In this document: positions 48,128 to 58,593 of the stretch, in pieces
Position numbering within the stretch: the stretch's first letter is position 1
Layout: each line of letters begins with the position of its first letter
Source: Campylobacter sp. LR291e
Lineage (GTDB): Bacteria; Campylobacterota; Campylobacteria; Campylobacterales; Campylobacteraceae
Reading direction: 5' to 3'
Assembly: GCF_008633915.1 (NCBI RefSeq)
Contig: NZ_VJNV01000002.1
Span: 32,736-96,735 of the forward strand
Length of the DNA stretch: 64,000 nucleotides
Notes under the pieces: generated by a model
Seen by the model: only the letters and a program-made list of their open reading frames with translations
Told to the model about the DNA's origin: nothing
Databases searched by the model: none
Made by a program: the position numbers and the translations under genes

Positions 48128-48913
48128 ATGAGTATTATGGATATACCTTATTTTTTAATTGGAATCATATCAGGCATAGCCTCTGGTTTATTTGGCATAG
48201 GTGGAGGTATGATAATAGTGCCCTTTATGCTTTTACTTGGTGAAAGTTCTCAACATGCCGTTGGAATTTCAGTAGTACAAATGATTTTTGCATCTATTTT
48301 TGGTTCGTATGTAAATTATAAAAAAAAGAATTTAAATTTAAAAGATGGTCTTATAGTAGGGCTTGGAGGTTTAGTAGGGGCTGCTTTTAGTGGTCAGCTT
48401 TTAAGATTATTAAGCGATGTTTCTTTAACTTCTATTTTTTTAGGCGTAAGTTGTGCATTTTTCTTAAAATATGCCTTTGGTATAAAAGAGCACCCTCAAC
48501 AAACTAATATATCAGTTCTTGCTAAAAATATTGTTTTGCTTTGTACTGGTGCTTTTACGGGAATTTTTGCAATATCTTTTGGCATAGGTGGAGGACTTTT
48601 AATAACGCCTATTTTGGCTTATTTTTTAGGATATAATAGCAAAAAGGTAGTTCCTGTTTCTTTATTTTTTGTTATACCAGCTTCATTTGCTGGGACCTTT
48701 TCTTTTGTAAAATCAGGGGTTATTGATTATTCTGTTATAAATTCTGGCATAATAGTAGGCATTGCCTCAATGATAGGCGTTTTTTTAGGCATTAAAATCA
48801 TAGAAAATATGAAAATTTCATCTCATCGTAAAATTTTACTTTGTATATATGTACTTTCAATTTCTATGACCACCTTTTCATTGCTTAGAAAACTTGGCAT
48901 TATCATAATTTAA
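48128..48913 (+). CDS. TauE/SafE family membrane exporter
   Basis: 261 residues, about eight helices in two similar halves. Each half starts with the family pattern of Gly-rich helix (SGIASGLFGIGGGMIIVP and GIFAISFGIGGGLLITPIL). Members export or import sulfite, sulfonates or other small organic anions; this one has no assigned substrate. It stands between petABC and uvrA with its own gaps. Confidence 0.88.
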   Translation: MSIMDIPYFLIGIISGIASGLFGIGGGMIIVPFMLLLGESSQHAVGISVVQMIFASIFGSYVNYKKKNLNLKDGLIVGLGGLVGAAFSGQLLRLLSDVSLTSIFLGVSCAFFLKYAFGIKEHPQQTNISVLAKNIVLLCTGAFTGIFAISFGIGGGLLITPILAYFLGYNSKKVVPVSLFFVIPASFAGTFSFVKSGVIDYSVINSGIIVGIASMIGVFLGIKIIENMKISSHRKILLCIYVLSISMTTFSLLRKLGIIII

Positions 48914-48923
48914 AATTTTGTGT

Positions 48924-48929
48924 TAAAAT
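48924..48929 (+). promoter_or_regulatory. Likely -10 element of uvrA
   Basis: TAAAAT in TTTTGTGTTAAAATCG, nearly the same string as the rpiB promoter, 29 bases before the uvrA ATG. Confidence 0.4.
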
Positions 48930-48957
48930 CGAAATTTAGCTTGAAAAAAGGCATAAA

Positions 48958-51774
48958 ATGGAAGATATCATAAAAATTATCGGTGCAAGAGAAAATAATC
49001 TTAAAAATATTGACCTTGAAATTCCAAAAAATAAGCTTGTAGTTTTTACAGGTCTTAGTGGCTCTGGTAAGTCAACTCTAGCTTTTTCAACCCTTTATGC
49101 AGAAGGGCAAAGACGTTATATTGAAAGCCTTAGTGCTTATGCAAGGCAGTTTTTAGACAAGGTAGGAAAGCCTGATGTTGACAAAATCGAAGGGCTTACT
49201 CCAGCTATTGCAATTGATCAAAAAACTACTTCTAAAAATCCACGCTCAACAGTTGGAACTATTACTGAAATTTATGATTATCTTAGACTTTTATATGCAA
49301 GAATAGGTATTCAGCATTGCCATAATTGTGGTAAAAAAATTTCAAGTATGAGTTCAAGTGATATTGTAAATGAAATTTTAAAATTGCCATTAGGTGCTAA
49401 AATCATTATTTACGCCCCTTTGATTAGAGAAAAAAAAGGTACCTTTGTGGATTTATTTGAGTCTTTAAGACACAAGGGCTATGTTAGGGTGCAAGTTGAT
49501 GGGGTTATGGTTAGATTGGATGAAGATATAGAACTTGCAAAGACTAAAAAACATACTATAAAACTTGTTATTGATAGGCTTGAGATTAAGGACGATTTAT
49601 TATCTCGCTTAGCTAGTGATATTGAAAAAGGCTTAGAAGAGAGTTTTGGAGAATTAGAACTTGAAATTTTAAACGCTGATGAGTTTAATCTTAGCCCGAA
49701 TTTACATTACAGCGAACATTATGCTTGTTTTGATTGTAAAATTTCTTTTAATCCACTTGAACCTTTGAGTTTTTCTTTTAACTCCTTAAAAGGTGCTTGT
49801 GAGAGCTGTGATGGGCTTGGTATTAGATATAGCCTTGATATGAAAAAAATTATCAATGAAAATCTTAGCTTAGAAAGCGGAGCAGTTAAGATAATGTATG
49901 GCTTTAATAAGAGCTATTATTATAAATTCTTACTTGCATTTTGCGAACAAAATTCAATAAATACTAAAATTCCTTATTCTGAGTTAAGCGATGATGAAAA
50001 AAGGCTTGTTTTATATGGCAATGCTAAGGAAATCAACTTTTTTTGGAAAAAACATAGGATTAAAAAAATCTTTGAGGGCGTGGTAAAGATTGCTTATAAT
50101 ATACTTAAAGATGAGCGAGATTTGGCTGATTTTATGAGTGAGAAAATTTGTAAGGATTGTAATGGACATCGCTTAAAATTAGAAAGTTTAGCCGTGCAAG
50201 TTAGTGGTAAAAGACTTGGTGAAATTTTAGATATGAGTATAGAAGATTGTGTTAATTTTTTTAGTAATGAAAAGAATTTTTCGCATTTAAGCGAACAAGA
50301 ACAAATGATTGCAAGTCCTATTTTACATGAGATTAATGAAAGGCTTTATTTTTTATTTGATGTGGGTCTTGGTTATTTAAGCTTAGGTAGAGATGCAAGG
50401 ACGATTAGTGGTGGGGAAGCCCAAAGAATTCGTATAGCTAGTCAAATAGGTAGTGGTTTAAGTGGGGTTATGTATGTTTTAGATGAACCTAGCATAGGTT
50501 TGCATGAAAGAGATACTTCAAAACTCATTAAAACCCTTAAAAATTTACAAGCAAAGGGCAATACCTTAATAGTAGTAGAACATGATAAAAAAACCATTGA
50601 AAGTGCTGATTTTATAGTAGATATTGGCCCCTTAGCTGGTAAATTTGGAGGAGAGGTTGTTTTTAGTGGAGTGTATAAGGATTTGCTTAAAAGTAATAGC
50701 GAAACTGCTTTATACATGAGAGGGCTTAAGCAAATTTCTTTACAGCAAAATAGAAAACAAAAAATATGGCTTGGGCTTAAAAATGTAAATATTAATAATA
50801 TTAAAAATTTAAATGCCAAATTTCCTTTACAAAATTTGGTTGCAATCACTGGTGTTTCAGGTTCGGGTAAAAGTTCTTTAATACTTCAAACCTTACTTCC
50901 TTTTGCACAAGAAGCCTTAAATCACGCAAAAAAGGTTAGAAAGGTAGGTGGGGTAGAAATTGAGGGCTTAGAATATTTAGATAAGGTAATTTACTTAGAC
51001 CAAAGTCCTATTGGAAAAACGCCTCGTTCAAATCCTGCTACTTATACTGGGGCTATGGATGAGATTAGAAATCTTTTTACTAATACAAAAGAGGCAAAAA
51101 TGAAAGGCTATAAAATAGGGCGATTTTCCTTTAATGTCAAAGGAGGTCGTTGTGAAAAATGTCAAGGGGATGGTGAGATAAAAATAGAAATGCATTTTTT
51201 GCCCGATGTAATGGTGATTTGTGATGCTTGTAAGGGTAAGAGATATAACGAGGCTACTTTGGAGATTAAATATAAGGGTAAGAGTATAGCTGATATTTTG
51301 CATATGAGTATTTTAGAGGCAAATGAATTTTTTAAGGCCGTGCCTAAAATTCGCCAAAAGCTTGATACGCTTGTAAAAGTAGGGCTTGATTATCTTACAC
51401 TTGGGCAAAATGCTACAACTTTAAGTGGAGGAGAAGCTCAACGCATAAAACTTGCAAAAGAACTTAGCAAAACAGATACGGGCAAAACCCTTTATATACT
51501 TGATGAACCTACCACTGGTTTGCATTTTGAAGATGTTAATAAATTAATAGCAGTTTTACAACATTTAGTAGATATGAATAATTCTGTTTTTGTAATAGAA
51601 CATAATTTAGATGTTATTAAAAATGCTGATTATATAGTGGATATGGGGCCAGAAGGTGGCGTTAAGGGTGGCAAGATTATAGCACAAGGCAATGTTGCAC
51701 ATTTGATAAAGGAGCGTAAAAAAAGCTATACAGGGCATTATTTAAATTTAGAATTAAATGAGAATAAAAAATGA
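48958..51774 (+). CDS. uvrA: Excinuclease ABC subunit A
   Basis: 938 residues, full length. Two ABC ATPase modules: P-loops [12 protein letters not shown] near 33 and [12 protein letters not shown] near 632; signatures [12 protein letters not shown] and [12 protein letters not shown]; Walker B with [13 protein letters not shown] and [13 protein letters not shown]. Zinc fingers with CHNCGKK, CFDCK and [11 protein letters not shown]. It finds bulky DNA lesions and loads UvrB in nucleotide excision repair. It overlaps der by ATGA. Confidence 0.97.
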   Translation: MEDIIKIIGARENNLKNIDLEIPKNKLVVFTGLSGSGKSTLAFSTLYAEGQRRYIESLSAYARQFLDKVGKPDVDKIEGLTPAIAIDQKTTSKNPRSTVGTITEIYDYLRLLYARIGIQHCHNCGKKISSMSSSDIVNEILKLPLGAKIIIYAPLIREKKGTFVDLFESLRHKGYVRVQVDGVMVRLDEDIELAKTKKHTIKLVIDRLEIKDDLLSRLASDIEKGLEESFGELELEILNADEFNLSPNLHYSEHYACFDCKISFNPLEPLSFSFNSLKGACESCDGLGIRYSLDMKKIINENLSLESGAVKIMYGFNKSYYYKFLLAFCEQNSINTKIPYSELSDDEKRLVLYGNAKEINFFWKKHRIKKIFEGVVKIAYNILKDERDLADFMSEKICKDCNGHRLKLESLAVQVSGKRLGEILDMSIEDCVNFFSNEKNFSHLSEQEQMIASPILHEINERLYFLFDVGLGYLSLGRDARTISGGEAQRIRIASQIGSGLSGVMYVLDEPSIGLHERDTSKLIKTLKNLQAKGNTLIVVEHDKKTIESADFIVDIGPLAGKFGGEVVFSGVYKDLLKSNSETALYMRGLKQISLQQNRKQKIWLGLKNVNINNIKNLNAKFPLQNLVAITGVSGSGKSSLILQTLLPFAQEALNHAKKVRKVGGVEIEGLEYLDKVIYLDQSPIGKTPRSNPATYTGAMDEIRNLFTNTKEAKMKGYKIGRFSFNVKGGRCEKCQGDGEIKIEMHFLPDVMVICDACKGKRYNEATLEIKYKGKSIADILHMSILEANEFFKAVPKIRQKLDTLVKVGLDYLTLGQNATTLSGGEAQRIKLAKELSKTDTGKTLYILDEPTTGLHFEDVNKLIAVLQHLVDMNNSVFVIEHNLDVIKNADYIVDMGPEGGVKGGKIIAQGNVAHLIKERKKSYTGHYLNLELNENKK

Positions 51775-53129
51775 AAAATATTATAATCATAGGTAAACCA
51801 AATGTAGGTAAATCAAGCTTATTTAATCGTTTGCTTAGAAAAAGAATTGCTATAACAAGCGAAATTTCAGGCACTACAAGAGATATTAATAAGGTCAAAA
51901 TTCAAATAGGTTCTAAGTCTGCTTTTTTGATTGATAGTGGAGGGCTTGATGAAAGCAATATTTTATTTAAAAAAGTACAAACCAATACACTAAAAATGGT
52001 ACATGAAAGCGATATTATACTTTATATGGTTGATGGAAAAAAATTGCCAGATGATGAAGATAGGAAAATTTTTTATAGTTTAAAAAAGCTAAATAAGCCT
52101 ATGGCACTGCTTATAAATAAGGTTGATAATAAAAAAGATGAAGAAAGGACTTGGGAATTTGCAAATTTTGGAATAAAAGAAATTTTTAGCCTTTCTGTTA
52201 GTCATAATATAGGCATTGATGAACTTTGTACCTGGCTTGAAAAATTCTTAGATGATGCAACTTTGGTCGTTGATAATGATGAGTGTTTGGAAGATTTTTT
52301 AGAAAATTTAGATGAAAAAGATATAGATGAAAATCATATAAAAGTAGCCATTGTTGGCCGTGTTAATGTTGGAAAATCAAGCCTTTTAAATGCTTTAGTA
52401 AAGGAAAATAGAAGTGTGGTAAGTGAGATTGAAGGAACTACCATTGACCCTGTAAATGAAAGCATTATTTATAATAATAAAACTATAGAATTTATCGATA
52501 CAGCTGGTATTAGAAAACGTGGTAAGATAGAAGGGCTTGAAAAATTTGGACTTAATAGGACACAAAAAATGCTTGAAAATGCACATATTGCCTTGCTTGT
52601 TTTAGATGCATCACAAGGCTTTAACGAACTTGACGAACGTATTGCTGGGCTTATTTCAAAGTATTTTTTAGGCGTTATCATAGTGCTTAATAAATGGGAT
52701 AAAAGTACTTTTGATTTTGATAAGGTAAGTAAAGAATTAAGACTTGATAGATTTAAATTTCTTGCCTTTGCCCCTATTATAAGTGTGAGTGCTTTAAGTG
52801 GTAAAAGAGTGCATGTGATTTTTGAAAAAATATTAAATGTCTTTGAAAATTTTATTCAAAAAATGCAAACCTCAAAGCTTAATGAAATCATACAAGAAGC
52901 TACTAAAACTCACCCTTTACCCCATGATAAAGGAAAACTTGTAAAAATTTATTATGCTACCCAGTATGAAATCGCCCCTCCAAAAATAGCCCTAATTATG
53001 AATCGCCCAAAGACCTTGCATTTTAGTTATAAACGTTATTTGCAAAACAAGCTTCGCTCTCATTTTTGCCTTGAAGGCGTTCCTTTGATACTTGCTACTA
53101 GAAAAAGAGGGGAAAAAGAAGAAAATTAA
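51771..53129 (+). CDS. der: GTPase Der (EngA)
   Basis: 452 residues, two tandem GTPase domains, a layout unique to Der: [12 protein letters not shown] near 7 and [12 protein letters not shown] near 195, with DSGGL / DTAGIRKRG as G3 and NKVD / NKWD as G4. A KH-like domain closes the protein ([20 protein letters not shown]). It matures the 50S ribosomal subunit. Last gene of the uvrA-der pair; beyond it is the decayed restriction system on the other strand. Confidence 0.97.
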   Translation: MKNIIIIGKPNVGKSSLFNRLLRKRIAITSEISGTTRDINKVKIQIGSKSAFLIDSGGLDESNILFKKVQTNTLKMVHESDIILYMVDGKKLPDDEDRKIFYSLKKLNKPMALLINKVDNKKDEERTWEFANFGIKEIFSLSVSHNIGIDELCTWLEKFLDDATLVVDNDECLEDFLENLDEKDIDENHIKVAIVGRVNVGKSSLLNALVKENRSVVSEIEGTTIDPVNESIIYNNKTIEFIDTAGIRKRGKIEGLEKFGLNRTQKMLENAHIALLVLDASQGFNELDERIAGLISKYFLGVIIVLNKWDKSTFDFDKVSKELRLDRFKFLAFAPIISVSALSGKRVHVIFEKILNVFENFIQKMQTSKLNEIIQEATKTHPLPHDKGKLVKIYYATQYEIAPPKIALIMNRPKTLHFSYKRYLQNKLRSHFCLEGVPLILATRKRGEKEEN

Positions 53130-53134
53130 TAATT

Positions 53135-54365
53135 TTATATAAGTTTATTATTATAATCTAGTAATGTTTTTTGTAGTGAAGTATCGTATTTTATATTTTC
53201 ATCAGCTTTTAATTCTACACTATAATCTGAAAGACAAGTACGGCATTTTGTCTTTAAGGGAAAGTCTTATACAAAGTCTTCCTTTTTTGTTTATACTTAA
53301 TGTTTTATGTGACTTTGCATCTATGTATATTAAATTTTTTCAATTATCAATGGCCTTTAACATTGCAATATCTTTTATTAGATAAAAAGGGATTATGTAG
53401 TGAAGTTCGAACTGTTCGTTCTTATTAATTTTATGATTTTTAAAATATTCTTTTTTTTACCAAAGGACTTCTTTTAAATTTAATTTTTTCTCCATTAAAT
53501 TTTTTTTCTTATAGTAATACTTTTTCTTTCTTTATCATATTCTAAAACACCAAGCATATTTAGATTTTCAAAAATAGTTTGGGTTCCATTGTTCCAGTTA
53601 TGAAAATCTCTTTTATTGATTTTATCACCTGTGAAGTTTTTAGGATTGCAGTAATTAGCTATATGTTCTATAGCAATCTTTTTTCTAGCCCTTAAATTTC
53701 TAAATTCATTTATGTAATTTATAATCATATCTTTTGTTAGATTTTTACCATTATAATTTTTGCCTAAAAAAGACACGAAAAACATAAATTCATATTCATC
53801 TAAATAAGCATGATTTAAAGAATTTATAATATCTACAATATCTTCTATGTAAGTTGCCAAATACATTTGTTAAAGCTATGCCTAAAGACTTTAGCTAATC
53901 AAGTTCGTTTTTAGCTTGTAAAAATTCCATCCCACTATCGCTTATTTGAACATATCTATATCGATACCTTTTATCTGGTTCGCAAATTTTCATTTTTTAG
54001 TAAATCTTTCAATAAAGCCCATTCTATGCAAATTTACAAATATTATTTTTATCATTCCCATATCAGTTATACTATAATTTATTTTATTAAGTTTTATATT
54101 TACATTTTAGAAATTCGGTAAAAGCATATTCTTCTTTTTTATATATGTAGTTTTCTTTAATATCACCTTGAGTGGTATAAAGTAAACCATATTTTATTAG
54201 TTCATTTAATATTATTTTGATACATTCCTTATCCCAGCGATAATGTTGAAATTTATGAGTTCCACGATAATCATCTCTTTTAAGTCTTTCACATAAAAAT
54301 TCCCAACAAGATAAATTTGGATAAACGTCATTTAATTTTTCTTTTAAATCGTTTAAATCACTCAT
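53135..54365 (-). pseudogene. Remains of a type IIS restriction endonuclease (HNH type)
   Basis: The frame opens at the ATG at 54365 (SDLNDLKEKLNDVYPNLSCW), stops at about 54087, resumes in other frames (ITDMGMIKIIFVNLHRMGF; KRYRYRYVQISDSGMEFLQA), stops again near 53896, and continues as 53495-53866 (EDIVDIINSLNHAYLDEYEF, ITIRKKI). After yet another break a last piece has FELHYIIPFYL, then DN, an in-frame TGA and KNLIYIDAKSH, which is an HNH nuclease core with His changed to Tyr and Trp to stop. The span, about 410 codons, is near the length I recall for MboII. The start overlaps the end of the methyltransferase gene upstream. Confidence 0.75.
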
Positions 54366-55124
54366 ATATAAAATCCTTTAATTTAGTATTTAAATATTTT
54401 TTATTCATTTCACAGCCTATAAAATTTCTTTTAAGCTCTAAGGCTGTTAAACTTACGATACCTGAGCCACTAAATAAATCAAGTATTAAGTCACCTTCTT
54501 TACTACTTGCTTTAATCATTCTTTTTACCATTTGTTTTGGTTTTGGTGTTGGGTGTTTTAATTTTTGAGTTTTGCCATTAATCTTTTCTACATGTCTTTG
54601 AGAACTTATCTCCCATACATCAGGGCATAATTTACCATTATTATTTGGAAACCATCTTTTGCCATTTTTTAATATCCCCTTAGTTTTTACATGTTCTATT
54701 CTTTGCGTAGATTCATAAGCTATCCTAATGCTTTCATTATCAAAATAATATTCTTTTTTATCCATTGTATAAAAAAGAATGCTTTCTTGGTTATTGTTAT
54801 ATTTTCTTTTATTTGCATTAAATCCATCTTTTTTATACCAAGTTATCCAGTTTTGAAAATTTGCTTTATTTTGTAAATAATTAAGCATTAAGCCACAATT
54901 ATAAGGAGTATTAAAGATATAAAATTAGCATTCTTTTTAAGTTTTATTAGCATTAAATCAAGCCATTTAAAGGTAAATTTTAAAAATTCATTCTCATTTT
55001 TAAAACTATCCCATTGAGCTTTTTTTAAACTATAAGGTGGGTCAATTATAGCTAAATCAATGCTATAACCTTGCAATGATTGCAAAAAGTCAAAAACATC
55101 TTTTATATAAATTTTATTTTTCAT
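54358..55124 (-). pseudogene. Frameshifted adenine methyltransferase, M1.MboII-like
   Basis: Two open pieces join into one beta-class methyltransferase: 54888-55124 with DLAIIDPPYSLKKAQWDSF (catalytic DPPY) and 54358-54888 with FQNWITW, GILKNGKRWFPNNNGKLC and ISSQRHVEKINGKT and the SAM motif DLFSGSGIVS. One added T in the TTTT at about 54930 restores NFYIFNTPYNCGLMLNYL across the break. The sequence closely follows my memory of M1.MboII, which methylates adenine in GAAGA. Only the single frameshift disables it. Confidence 0.85.
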
Positions 55125-55950
55125 TTAATTTATCCATTATTACTTCTTTATATTTTTCATAAAGTTCATAACCTATAAAATTTCTTTTTAAAGATTTTGC
55201 AACTACTAAGGTAGTACCACTTCCAGCAAATGGGTTTAAAACTATATCTCCTACAAAAGAATAAAGCTTAATAAGCCTATAAGCAATCTGCTTTGGCATA
55301 ATAGCAGGGTGTTTTCCGAAGGCTGGGTTATTTTTATTTGGTATGGTTATATTCCAAATTTGTTTTGTATACTCAAGCCATTCTTTTTGACTTAATTTAC
55401 TTACTTCTTTTATATTGTTAGGAATTTTTTCTTTATTTTATCTATCTTTTACATAAATAGTGATAAATTCTGTTGTGTTTTGGGCGTAAAAATTTCTAGG
55501 ATAAGGATAAGAACCAAACATAAGTTTTTACTTGAATTTATCCTATTCCAAATGTAAAGGTCCATTAAAAAAAATTGTGTTTTGTGTAAAATTTGATGTT
55601 GAATATCGCTTTGTAAGTCAAAAATATGTCTGTTGTAGTGTGTGTTTAAATCTTTTTTAAGCATAGGCATTAATGGAATATTAATGCAAAGTTTGCCATT
55701 TGGCTTTAAAACCCTAAAGCATTCTTTAAATACTAAACTAAGATTATTTAGATACTTTTTATAGTTATCATCCCCCCCCTATATCGCTTTTTAAACGAGT
55801 AGAATGAGCTATATTTTGATAGCCATTTTTTGAATAATCTTTTATATTAAAATATGGAGGCGAGGTTATGATTAAATGCACGGAGTTATTTTCTACTTCT
55901 TGAATTTTAGTACTAGACTTGTAAAAAACTTTATTTATATTATCTTTCAT
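55114..55950 (-). pseudogene. Broken phase-variable methyltransferase, probably N4-cytosine type
   Basis: The start is at 55950 (MKDNINKVFYKSSTKIQEVE), with the catalytic TSPPYFNIKDYS. At 55772-55779 a run of eight G ends the frame as IGGG then TGA. With seven or ten G it reads DDNYKKYLNNLSLVFKECF and on into MPMLKKDLNTHYNRH. A second shift in AGTAAAAACTT near 55525 is needed to reach LMFGSYPYPRNFYAQNTTEF, then a TAA at about 55440 after VKDR, then the frame is open through ITIPNKNNPAFGKHPAIMPK to the SAM motif NPFAGSGTTL. TSPPY fits cytosine-N4 enzymes such as M2.MboII. It overlaps the next methyltransferase by 11 bases. Confidence 0.82.
55772..55779 (-). repeat. Poly-G tract (C8 on the plus strand) in the methyltransferase gene
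   Basis: Eight G on the minus strand within codons for IGG. The present length gives an immediate TGA; nine gives a stop seven codons further; seven or ten opens the frame. Confidence 0.9.
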
Positions 55951-56051
55951 CTTTACTCACAATTTTAAAAAAAGGAAGATTATAGCAAAAAATTTTATAT
56001 TTGTTAGATTTTTTATGGTTAAAAAATAAATTTTAGAGAGTTTTGAAAGTT

Positions 56052-56079
56052 AAAAAAAATCAAGGTAAAAATACCTTGA
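56052..56079 (-). terminator. Rho-independent terminator of ftsA-ftsZ
   Basis: An 8-bp perfect stem (TCAAGGTA / TACCTTGA) with an AAAA loop, followed on the minus strand by eight T. It lies just after the ftsZ stop and separates it from the methyltransferase gene. Confidence 0.88.
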
Positions 56080-56082
56080 AAT

Positions 56083-57198
56083 TTAGTCCATTTGCCTTCT
56101 TAAAAAGGCCGGTGTTTCAAGTTGAGACATCATTTCCTCATCATAGCCACCACTAACTTTTTTGATATTTATGTAAGGATTTTTAGCATTTTGTTTTTCT
56201 TCACTAGCTTTTTCCATATTTGCTTGACTAGCTCTATTTTCAAAGCCAGTTGCTATAATGGTTACTTCCACATTGTCTTCCATAGTATCATCAGTAGTAG
56301 TTCCAAATATGATTTTAGCATTTTCATCAACCAATTCTTGTACGCCTTCTGCTGCATGGGCAATTTCAAAGAAAGAACAATTAGAACTTGTTTTAAAATG
56401 CAATATAACGCCCTTTGCACCCTTTATATCCATACCATCAAGCAAAGGAGATTCAATAGCATTTGAAATAGCCTCATTTACCGCATTTTCACCTTTTGCA
56501 CTACCTATACCCATTAAAGCTAAGCCCCTATGGCTCATAACTGTTTTAACATCGGCAAAGTCAACATTAATATCACCATTATTTAAAAGTATAGAAACCA
56601 TTCCACGAACTGCATTTGTAAGTACATCATCAACTACTTTAAAAGAATCTTTCATACTTGCTTTTTTATCGATTAAACTAAGCAATTTTTCATTTTGAAT
56701 CACAAGAATAGAATCACTTTCCTTTTTAAGTTCTTCAAGACCAACTTCTGCTAATCTTGTTCTAGGTTTTCCTTCAAATTTAAAAGGCATTGTTACTACT
56801 GAAACGGTTAGGGCACCAACTTCTTTTGCGGCTTGAGCGATTATAGGTGTGGCACCTGTACCTGTACCACCACCAAGTCCAGAGGCAATAAATACTATAT
56901 CACTTTGTGCTAATGAAGCCTTTAATTCTTCAAAATTTTCTCTAGCACTTTCAGCACCAACTTCTGGCACCATTCCAGCACCACGTCCTCTAGTTTTCTT
57001 TTCCCCTAATTGAATTTTTGTTTTTGCTAATGAACTAGCAAGGTCTTGTGCGTCTGTATTGGCGACTATTAAATCTAGGTCGTTAAGACCCATTTTTATC
57101 ATATGATTTATCATATTTCCACCACCACCACCACAACCGATGATTTTAATACTAACACCCAAGCCGTGTTGTGCTTCTTCAACTAAGAATTCGCTCAT
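56083..57198 (-). CDS. ftsZ: Cell division protein FtsZ
   Basis: 371 residues. The tubulin signature is GLGGGTGTGATPIIAQ near 108-120, preceded by the N-terminal IIGCGGGGGNMINHMI and followed by NEKLLSLIDKKASM and NNGDINVDFADVKTVM. The C-terminal tail TPAFLRRQMD resembles the conserved peptide that binds FtsA. It polymerises with GTP into the division ring. 12 bases after ftsA; a strong terminator follows. Confidence 0.98.
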   Translation of the reverse strand: MSEFLVEEAQHGLGVSIKIIGCGGGGGNMINHMIKMGLNDLDLIVANTDAQDLASSLAKTKIQLGEKKTRGRGAGMVPEVGAESARENFEELKASLAQSDIVFIASGLGGGTGTGATPIIAQAAKEVGALTVSVVTMPFKFEGKPRTRLAEVGLEELKKESDSILVIQNEKLLSLIDKKASMKDSFKVVDDVLTNAVRGMVSILLNNGDINVDFADVKTVMSHRGLALMGIGSAKGENAVNEAISNAIESPLLDGMDIKGAKGVILHFKTSSNCSFFEIAHAAEGVQELVDENAKIIFGTTTDDTMEDNVEVTIIATGFENRASQANMEKASEEKQNAKNPYINIKKVSGGYDEEMMSQLETPAFLRRQMD

Positions 57199-57210
57199 AA
57201 ACCCTACTCC

Positions 57211-58593
57211 TTAAAATTGATTCATAATTTTATGCCAAATATTAGAAAACATTCCAGGCTTTTTTATCTTCGTTTCCTTAATGTTTAACTCATCTTTTAG
57301 CGTTATTGTATCATTTTCTTGTAAATTTTCATCAAAATTTTCAGTTTTTATCTCTATTTCTTCTTTTTTGGGTATTACTTCTTGCTTTATTTTATGGTTA
57401 AAATTCTCAATCTCGCCCTTATATCTTAATATTTCATTAGAGTCAAGTTCATAAGGAGTGAAGTGTCCAGCCCCATATAAACAAAGACCAATAGCACAAG
57501 TATTTTCAGGATTATCAAAAATTTCACTAAAACCCATAGCTAAATCTTTTCTAGCACTTGCAAGGCGAACAGATTTATTTCCAAAGATAGTAGGGGCTAA
57601 TTCATCAAGCCCGGCAAGTTGCGTCATACCACCAGTTAATACAACTCCACCAGCCCCTATAACATCAGTATAACAATCATCACTTAGAATTTTTGCTAAA
57701 ATCATTAAAGTTTCTTCTGTTCTTGCATAAATAACATTAGAAATAATTTCTAAGGATACTTCATTTACCTTTTTCTCATCGCCCATTGATGGAATTTGAA
57801 TAAGGGCGTTAGGTTGTTGAGAAAGTGATTTATATTTTAATTTTATCTTTTCAGCTTCTTTAAGTGGAGTATGTAGTGCCATTGATAAATCTTGTGTTAT
57901 GTTAATAGAACCAATTTGCAAACAATCATTATGCCTTATAGAATTTCCAGTGTGTACTACTATATCGCATATTGCCCCACCCATATCAATAAGTGCAACA
58001 CCTAGTTCTTTTTCGCTATCATCTAAACAAGCAATAGCAGAAGCATAGCCTGAAAGGACTATATTATCTACCCTTAAATCCGCAAGTTCTACAGCTTTTT
58101 TAAGATTTTTAATATGTGATTCTTGAGATATTACTATGTGAGTTAATACCTCTAAGCGATTGCCGCTCATTCCAAGAGGATCTTCAACATGTTCTAAATC
58201 ATTTACCTTAAAATTATAAGGCAAAACATGCACGATTTCATAACCACTTGGTAAATTTGCTGTGTGTTTTGCTGTAGTTACTGCCCTTTGAATAGCCTTT
58301 ATGCTAATTTCTTGAGTTGGGATATTAACCACGCCCACGCTATCAACGCTTTTTGTGTATGCCCCAGATATTGAAATAATTACTTTATCATAATGAACAC
58401 CTGACATCATTTCAGCGTTTCTAACGGCTTCTTCTATTGATTTGGAGGCAAGTTCTATATTTGTAATAGCACCCTTTTTAACTCCATTTGTTTTTGCCTT
58501 TGCAAAACCGATTATTTTTAAACCTTCTTCGTCTTTTTGAGCGACAATGGCACAAGTTTGTGTCGAACCTAAGTCAATTCCTAATATATTCAT
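57211..58593 (-). CDS. ftsA: Cell division protein FtsA
   Basis: 460 residues from the ATG at 58593; a TTG one codon earlier overlaps the ppiD end. Actin-like ATPase motifs: NILGIDLGSTQTCAIVAQ, LGVALIDMGGAICDIVVH, GVVLTGGMTQLAGLDELA. The C-terminal end (MFSNIWHKIMNQF) is an amphipathic helix like the membrane-targeting helix of FtsA. It ties FtsZ to the membrane. A stretch rich in Glu/Lys (about 400-440) links the core to this helix. Confidence 0.96.
   Translation of the reverse strand: MNILGIDLGSTQTCAIVAQKDEEGLKIIGFAKAKTNGVKKGAITNIELASKSIEEAVRNAEMMSGVHYDKVIISISGAYTKSVDSVGVVNIPTQEISIKAIQRAVTTAKHTANLPSGYEIVHVLPYNFKVNDLEHVEDPLGMSGNRLEVLTHIVISQESHIKNLKKAVELADLRVDNIVLSGYASAIACLDDSEKELGVALIDMGGAICDIVVHTGNSIRHNDCLQIGSINITQDLSMALHTPLKEAEKIKLKYKSLSQQPNALIQIPSMGDEKKVNEVSLEIISNVIYARTEETLMILAKILSDDCYTDVIGAGGVVLTGGMTQLAGLDELAPTIFGNKSVRLASARKDLAMGFSEIFDNPENTCAIGLCLYGAGHFTPYELDSNEILRYKGEIENFNHKIKQEVIPKKEEIEIKTENFDENLQENDTITLKDELNIKETKIKKPGMFSNIWHKIMNQF

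Noticed and set aside
53164..53385. Plus-strand open frame of 73 codons after der
   Set aside because: It is the shadow of the HNH-containing end of the nuclease pseudogene on the other strand, and it has no ribosome-binding site.
54317..54876. Plus-strand frames opposite the methyltransferase and nuclease remains
   Set aside because: Low-complexity, hydrophobic shadows of minus-strand coding sequence, which carries clear methyltransferase motifs.
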